Source of the DNA: Chloroflexota bacterium
GTDB taxonomy: Bacteria > Chloroflexota > Anaerolineae > Anaerolineales > E44-bin32
DNA length: 10,891 nucleotides
Reading direction: 5' to 3'
Assembly (NCBI GenBank): GCA_026390045.1
Contig: JAPLGR010000019.1
Coordinates: 1 to 10,891 of the forward strand
Shown here in pieces: positions 7,013-10,891 of the stretch. How positions within the stretch are numbered: position 1 is the first letter of the stretch; each line of letters begins with the position of its first letter. The notes beneath the pieces are model-generated. The model ran no database searches. It was not told the origin of the DNA and saw only the letters and a list, made by a program, of their open reading frames with translations. Made by a program: the position numbers and the translations under genes.

Positions 7013-8665
7013 TCACAAAGTGGATGATGCCTGATATTCGCCCCATATGCGCCGCAAGCGGCCACAGATCTCGCCGAGTGTGGCGTCGGCTTCGACGGCC
7101 TCCATGAACAGCGGCATCAGGTTCTCGGAGCCGCGCGCCGCGTTCTCCAGCCGGTCGAGGCACGCGGTGGTGCGGGCGGCATTCCGGCGGGCGCGCAGCG
7201 CGGCCAGGCGCTGACGCTGCCTCTCCTCAACGGAAGGGTCGACGCGCAGGCGCTCGAGACTGGAGGCCTCTTCAGCCTGAAAGGCATTCACGCCGACGAC
7301 GATGGCGTCCTTCTGATCGATCGCGCGCTGGGCGCGATAGGCCGCCTCCTGGATCTCGCGCTGGACATATCCGGCTTCGATCGCTGCGAGCATCCCTCCC
7401 AGCTCATCGATGTGCTGCAGGTACGCCTGGGCGCGGTCCTCGATCTGATCGGTGAGCGCTTCGACGGCGTATGAGCCGGCGAGCGGATCGAGCGTGTCGG
7501 CCGCGCCCGCCTCATGGGCCAGGATCTGCTGCGTGCGCAGCGCCACCTGAACCGCCTGCTCGGTGGGCAGGGCAAGTGCCTCATCCATGCTATTGGTGTG
7601 AAGCGACTGTGTTCCGCCCAGGACAGCGGCCAGCGCCTGTAGCGTCACACGCACCACGTTGTTCATCGGCTGCTGGGCGGTCAGGGTGGACCCGGCGGTC
7701 TGCGTGTGGAAGCGCAGCCGCCATGAGCGCGAGTCCTTGGCGCCGAATCGATCGCGCATGATGTGCGCCCAGAGACGGCGGGCGGCACGGAACTTGGCCA
7801 CTTCCTCCAGGAAGTGATTGTGGGAGGCGAAGAAGAAAGCCAGCTGCGGCCCGACGTCGTCGACGCCCAGGCCGGCGTCCAGCGCAGCCTGCACATAGGC
7901 GATTCCGTCCGCCAGCGTGAACGCCACTTCCTGCACGGCGTTGGCGCCGGCTTCACGGATGTGGTAACCGGAGATGGAGATCGTGTTCCAGTGCGGCACA
8001 TGCTGGTGGCAGTACTGGAACACGTCGGTGATCAACCGCATGGCAGGCTTGGGCGGGAAGATGTAGGTGCCGCGCGCGACGTACTCCTTGAGAATGTCGT
8101 TCTGGATCGTGCCGCGAAGCTTCGCGGGATTGAGCCCCTGCCGGCGAGCAAGCGAGATGACCATTGCCAGCAGGATGGCGGCCGGAGCGTTGATCGTCAT
8201 ACTGATCGAGACGCCGTCGAGGGGGATTCCCTCTAGCAGCATCGCCATGTCGTCGAGGGAGGAGATGGAAACGCCGACCTTGCCGATCTCGCCGGCGGCC
8301 ATGGGGTCGTCGGCGTCATAGCCGATTTGCGTGGGGAGGTCGAAGGCGACCGAGAGGCCGGTCTGCCCCTGCTCGAGAAGGTAGCGGTAGCGGCGGTTGG
8401 ACTCTTCGGCCGAGGCGTAGCCCGCATACTGACGCATGGTCCACAGCCGTCCGCGGTACATCGTGGGCTGGACGCCGCGCGTGAAGGGGAACTGGCCCGG
8501 GAAGCCGATGCGCCGAAGGTACTCTTCGTCGATGTCCTCAGGCAGGTACACGCGTTCCAGAGGAATGCCCGAGGAGGTCTCGAAGGCGGTCCGGCGTTCA
8601 GGCTGCTGGGAGAGTGCCGGTTCGAGAGTCTCCCGGATCCAGGCGTCTAGTGGGGAGTCCGTCAT
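7013..8665 (-). CDS. Methylmalonyl-CoA mutase large (catalytic) subunit
   Basis: A 550-aa adenosylcobalamin-dependent mutase that converts (R)-methylmalonyl-CoA to succinyl-CoA. Motifs in order: FPFTRGVQPTMYRGRLWTMRQYAGY (residues 59-83), AFDLPTQIGYD, SMTINAPAA, GTIQNDILKEYVAR, SGYHIREAG (Tyr234, His235), RFHTQTAGSTLTAQQP, LGGTQSLHTNSMDEALALP, DPLAGSY. Tyr80 and Arg198 align with Tyr89 and Arg207 of the Propionibacterium enzyme, the pair that holds the substrate carboxylate, so the methylmalonyl-CoA assignment is strong. The protein ends after the linker region and lacks the C-terminal B12-binding domain; a separate small subunit must exist elsewhere. ATG 8665 has AGGA 9 nt upstream, overlapping the stop of the CYTH gene, which suggests coupling. 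The epimerase follows directly. It is a paralogue of the interrupted mutase at 3581-5260. Confidence 0.93.
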   Translation of the reverse strand: MTDSPLDAWIRETLEPALSQQPERRTAFETSSGIPLERVYLPEDIDEEYLRRIGFPGQFPFTRGVQPTMYRGRLWTMRQYAGYASAEESNRRYRYLLEQGQTGLSVAFDLPTQIGYDADDPMAAGEIGKVGVSISSLDDMAMLLEGIPLDGVSISMTINAPAAILLAMVISLARRQGLNPAKLRGTIQNDILKEYVARGTYIFPPKPAMRLITDVFQYCHQHVPHWNTISISGYHIREAGANAVQEVAFTLADGIAYVQAALDAGLGVDDVGPQLAFFFASHNHFLEEVAKFRAARRLWAHIMRDRFGAKDSRSWRLRFHTQTAGSTLTAQQPMNNVVRVTLQALAAVLGGTQSLHTNSMDEALALPTEQAVQVALRTQQILAHEAGAADTLDPLAGSYAVEALTDQIEDRAQAYLQHIDELGGMLAAIEAGYVQREIQEAAYRAQRAIDQKDAIVVGVNAFQAEEASSLERLRVDPSVEERQRQRLAALRARRNAARTTACLDRLENAARGSENLMPLFMEAVEADATLGEICGRLRRIWGEYQASSTL

Positions 8666-8676
8666 GGGAACGATTC

Positions 8677-9276
8677 CTATGTAGTGGGGGATGGCAGCCC
8701 GAGGTCGCGCGGGGTGACGTGGGGTGCGGGCTGCAACTCGGCGAAGGTGGCGTTTGGTGCAGCAAGGCTGAGACGCTGGCGAAGGGCCTCGAAGATCGAC
8801 AGGTAACTGCGGGCGATGCGCTGGGTCCAGTCGAGGCCCAGGCGGGCTGCGACCCGGCCGATGGACTCCAGGGACGGGCCCTCAATCTCGACGAAGGTGC
8901 CAAAGGGCAGTTCGTCGAGCATCACCTGTGAGTCATCCAGCGCCAGCACCTCGCGGTACTTCTCGTAAATGAAGATGGGGACGTAACCCAGGCCGAGCAG
9001 CAGGTTGCGCGCCGCCTCAAGGTCGTCGACCTCAAGCTCGGTTTCGGATCGAGTCTCGGGCGAGGCCAGTGCGCGCTTGTAGGTCAGCGTCCGGCGCTGA
9101 TCGCGGCGCAGGCGCAGCACCTCACCGGATCGGCGCAGGCGGCCATCCGGGGTATCGAATCGCTCGTTGCGCTCGAGCAGGCGCGGGGCAACGACCTGCC
9201 CGCCGGCGCTCAGTAGACGCGCGCGGAAGGCCTCAAGGTCCGGCAGCCAGAACTTGGCCTCGATCTCCAGGCTCAT
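8677..9276 (-). CDS. CYTH-domain protein (class IV adenylate cyclase / triphosphatase-like)
   Basis: A 199-aa tunnel-fold protein. The CYTH signature ExExK is intact at the N-terminus (MSLEIEAKF: Glu4, Glu6, Lys8). Later strands carry the expected charged tunnel residues: GEVLRLRRDQ, LTYKR, RSETELEVDD, YEKYREV, and LDELPFGTFVEIEG. Such proteins hydrolyse triphosphates (thiamine triphosphate, tripolyphosphate) or, in the CyaB group, make cAMP; sequence alone does not decide which. The last 20 or so residues are Pro-rich and probably a loose tail. The start follows GGTGAG at 4 nt. The stop is 11 bp before the methylmalonyl-CoA mutase ATG, so the two are probably cotranscribed. The functional reason for this pairing is not apparent. 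Confidence 0.85.
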   Translation of the reverse strand: MSLEIEAKFWLPDLEAFRARLLSAGGQVVAPRLLERNERFDTPDGRLRRSGEVLRLRRDQRRTLTYKRALASPETRSETELEVDDLEAARNLLLGLGYVPIFIYEKYREVLALDDSQVMLDELPFGTFVEIEGPSLESIGRVAARLGLDWTQRIARSYLSIFEALRQRLSLAAPNATFAELQPAPHVTPRDLGLPSPTT

Positions 9277-9474
9277 CTAGCTCACCGTGACCAGTCCCCT
9301 GTCGCCGCAGGCGCGGAGAGACGATGCGCGGATCTCGGCGTGAGTCGATCCCGGGCCGTGATGCAGGAAGACAACGGCAGGATCTGAGCCCTGGCCGCGG
9401 CGGCCCCGGTGCAACGCGTGGTCCGACGGGCCCAAGTGCCCGCTCTCGATCGATGCCTCTGGGGTAGAAGGTAC
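9277..9474 (-). pseudogene. Alpha/beta-hydrolase N-terminal remnant
   Basis: In the gap between two real genes, one minus-strand frame encodes a segment resembling the start of an alpha/beta hydrolase such as a proline iminopeptidase: GQGSDPAVVFLHHGPGSTHA, the beta-strand and oxyanion-loop region, followed by GDRGLVTVS, like the next strand. It then hits TAG directly before the CYTH ATG. There is no nucleophile elbow, acid or catalytic His, so it cannot be an active enzyme. No clean start is seen, and the same frame runs on into the membrane-protein gene upstream. Best read as a deletion remnant. It is short and could be chance. Confidence 0.35.
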
Positions 9475-9491
9475 AGAGCGCGACGCATTAC

Positions 9492-9854
9492 TCAGATGGC
9501 GATCACCGCCGCCGCGCCGAGCGCTGTCAGTCCCAAGGAGAGCGGCATGGTGCGCAGTCCGTACTCGGAGCGGACGAATACAAGACGATCGAACCAGTAC
9601 CACGCGAGGAACGCCACGCCGATGATTGTGACCAAGCGCGGCGTCCAGCGGAGGCCGGCGAAGGATGCTGCCGTGCAGACGCACCACCCAATCCCCCAGA
9701 CCGCGCCGGTGAGAGGCGGATACCAGCGCGGGACGCTCAACTGGAGATCGGGCGCCGTCAGACCACCGGCCATGCGCATCAGATACACGAGGCCGAGGGC
9801 CAGCAACCCGAGACTGAGCCAGGTGACGGCAGCCGGACGCCTACGGGATGACAA
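9492..9854 (-). CDS. Four-helix membrane protein of unknown function, 120 aa
   Basis: No family recognised. Hydrophobic segments lie at about 9-28, 46-66, 73-91 and 100-120, with short loops containing Arg, Tyr and Trp (VPRWYPPL, WYWFDRLVFVRSEYG). A basic start (SSRRRPA) suggests the N-terminus is cytoplasmic. The start codon is TTG at 9854, with GGAAG 7 nt upstream. The gene overlaps the 3' end of the oxidoreductase by 14 nt, so translation is probably coupled. An in-frame Met near residue 26 would cut into the first helix and is less likely. Confidence 0.7.
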   Translation of the reverse strand: MSSRRRPAAVTWLSLGLLALGLVYLMRMAGGLTAPDLQLSVPRWYPPLTGAVWGIGWCVCTAASFAGLRWTPRLVTIIGVAFLAWYWFDRLVFVRSEYGLRTMPLSLGLTALGAAAVIAI

Positions 9855-10875
9855 GGGTGATCTTCCCGAGCTGTGCGCCGGCGGCCAAGCGCTCCTGCGC
9901 CAGGCGCGCTTCAGCGAGAGGATACGAACGATCGAGCACCGGCTTCAACTTGCCGGTGAAGACCAGGTCCATCACCGCAGCGAAGTCCGCCCGCGTCCCC
10001 ATCGTCGATCCGAGGATTGAGAGGTGCTTGCCGAAGACGAAGCGGTTGTCGATCTCAACCTTCGGCCCGGCGGTGTTGCCAACGGTCAGGATGCGCCCGC
10101 CTTTGCCAGCCGCGCGTAGACTGAGCGGCAGCGTGCCGCTGATGACGTTGTCGACGACCACGTCTGCCCCGCGGCGCTCCGTCGCCTGATAGACCGCCTT
10201 GGACCAGTTCTCTTCCTGGCTGCGATCGATCAGCACGTCGGCCCCGAGTGCCTCAGCCAGCTTGAGCTTGGCCTGGCTTGAGCCGACGACGATCACGCGC
10301 GCACCGATGTGTTTGGCGACCTGGATCGAGGCCGTGTTCACACCGCCCGAGGCGCCGACGACGAGCACGGTCTCGCCTGGCTGGAGCGCGCCGCGAGTGA
10401 TCAGAGAATGCCACGCCGTGAGGTACACCAGACCGCACGCGGCCGCTGCAGCTGGATCGAATCCGGCCGGCATCGAACAGGCGTTGGCCGCGGGGACGGC
10501 AACATACTGGGCGTATGTCCCGCGAACCGTCTCGCCTAGCAGATGCCAGTCCTGGCACAGGTTGTCCTTGCCTTGCAGGCACGCCGGGCAGCGGCCGCAT
10601 CCGAGGTTGGAGTTCACCACGACGCGTTCGCCAACCTGGCGGTCGATCACGCCTTCGCCGAGAGCAGCGATCTCGCCGGCGCCATCTGCGCCGAGGACGT
10701 GCGGCATCTCGAGCTTGAGGCCCGGCCAGCCCTCCCGCGCCAACAGGTCGACCCGGTTGAGGGCCGCGGCGCGCAGCCGGACGAGCACCTGCCCCGGGGC
10801 GGGTGCCGGATCCGGGAGGTCGCCGAAGGCGAGGACTTCCGGTCCGCCATGCTGGTGGAAGAAGACAGACTTCAA
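9841..10875 (-). CDS. Zinc-binding MDR-family oxidoreductase (alcohol dehydrogenase/quinone oxidoreductase-like)
   Basis: A 344-aa medium-chain dehydrogenase/reductase. The N-terminal GroES-like domain contains ALNRVDLLAREG and LGADGAGEI, and a structural zinc site with four Cys at 93, 96, 99 and 107 (CGRCPACLQGKDNLC). The Rossmann part shows VLVVGASGGVNTASIQVAK (170-188), a NAD(P)-binding Gly loop, then GADVLIDRS and GGRILTVGNTAG. The usual catalytic-zinc Cys is replaced by Asn (LNRVD) and the GHE motif reads GAD, so it probably works without catalytic zinc, like quinone oxidoreductases and enoyl-CoA reductases of this superfamily. The substrate is unknown; a link to acyl-CoA metabolism is only suggested by the neighbours. 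The start is TTG 10875, supported by GGAGG 7 nt upstream and the usual family N-terminus. Confidence 0.87.
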   Translation of the reverse strand: MKSVFFHQHGGPEVLAFGDLPDPAPAPGQVLVRLRAAALNRVDLLAREGWPGLKLEMPHVLGADGAGEIAALGEGVIDRQVGERVVVNSNLGCGRCPACLQGKDNLCQDWHLLGETVRGTYAQYVAVPAANACSMPAGFDPAAAAACGLVYLTAWHSLITRGALQPGETVLVVGASGGVNTASIQVAKHIGARVIVVGSSQAKLKLAEALGADVLIDRSQEENWSKAVYQATERRGADVVVDNVISGTLPLSLRAAGKGGRILTVGNTAGPKVEIDNRFVFGKHLSILGSTMGTRADFAAVMDLVFTGKLKPVLDRSYPLAEARLAQERLAAGAQLGKITLVIP

Positions 10876-10891
10876 GCGTTGGCCTCCGGGT

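Noticed and set aside
7763..8236. Plus-strand open frame of 157 codons
   Set aside because: Shadow of the intact methylmalonyl-CoA mutase on the opposite strand; composition is atypical for a protein.
9409..10020. Plus-strand open frame of 203 codons
   Set aside because: Antisense to the four-helix membrane protein and the oxidoreductase 3' end; very Arg-rich with no motif.

Overview
The window is about 10.9 kb of mostly GC-rich bacterial DNA, with nearly all genes on the minus strand. The gene content resembles an uncultivated Chloroflexota (Anaerolineae-like) genome. The signs are a lipoprotein glycosidase with a long Thr/Pro-rich linker, acyl-CoA mutase large subunits that lack the B12-binding domain, many small membrane proteins, and GTG/TTG starts. 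This lineage call is an inference from style, not a proven placement.

Left part (1-3502). A clan-A (GH5-like) lipoprotein glycosidase runs off the left edge (minus, start 1784). Its catalytic half is clearly AT-richer than its C-terminal half and the rest of the window. A 305-base gene-free stretch follows. Next is a PflX/COG1313-type radical SAM protein (minus, 3010-2090), possibly read from a leaderless mRNA. A 102-aa protein of unknown function lies divergent to it (plus, 3194-3502).

Middle part (3531-6062). A perfect 12-bp hairpin separates the 102-aa gene from a convergent acyl-CoA mutase large-subunit gene (minus, 5260-3581). One in-frame TAA interrupts this mutase where its relative has Tyr. 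Its substrate-site residues (Phe89, Gln207) match isobutyryl-CoA mutase rather than methylmalonyl-CoA mutase. Divergent from it are a 153-aa multi-pass membrane protein and a 43-aa one-helix protein joined by an ATGA overlap. They end at a perfect 15-bp hairpin.

Right part (6126-10875). A minus-strand run reads, in transcription order: zinc-binding MDR oxidoreductase (TTG start), 120-aa four-helix membrane protein (14-nt overlap), a short alpha/beta-hydrolase-like remnant, a CYTH-domain phosphohydrolase/cyclase, an intact methylmalonyl-CoA mutase large subunit (Tyr80, Arg198), methylmalonyl-CoA epimerase, and a 103-aa two-helix membrane protein. The intact mutase and epimerase supply two steps of the propionyl-CoA/succinyl-CoA route. 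The cobalamin-binding small subunit and the mutase G-protein chaperone are not in the window and must be encoded elsewhere.

The points most worth a second look are the paired mutases with different substrate signatures, one of them stopped by a single codon; the composition break inside the glycosidase; the hidden 43-aa coupled gene; and the hydrolase remnant. I saw no CRISPR array, tRNA, rRNA or insertion sequence.
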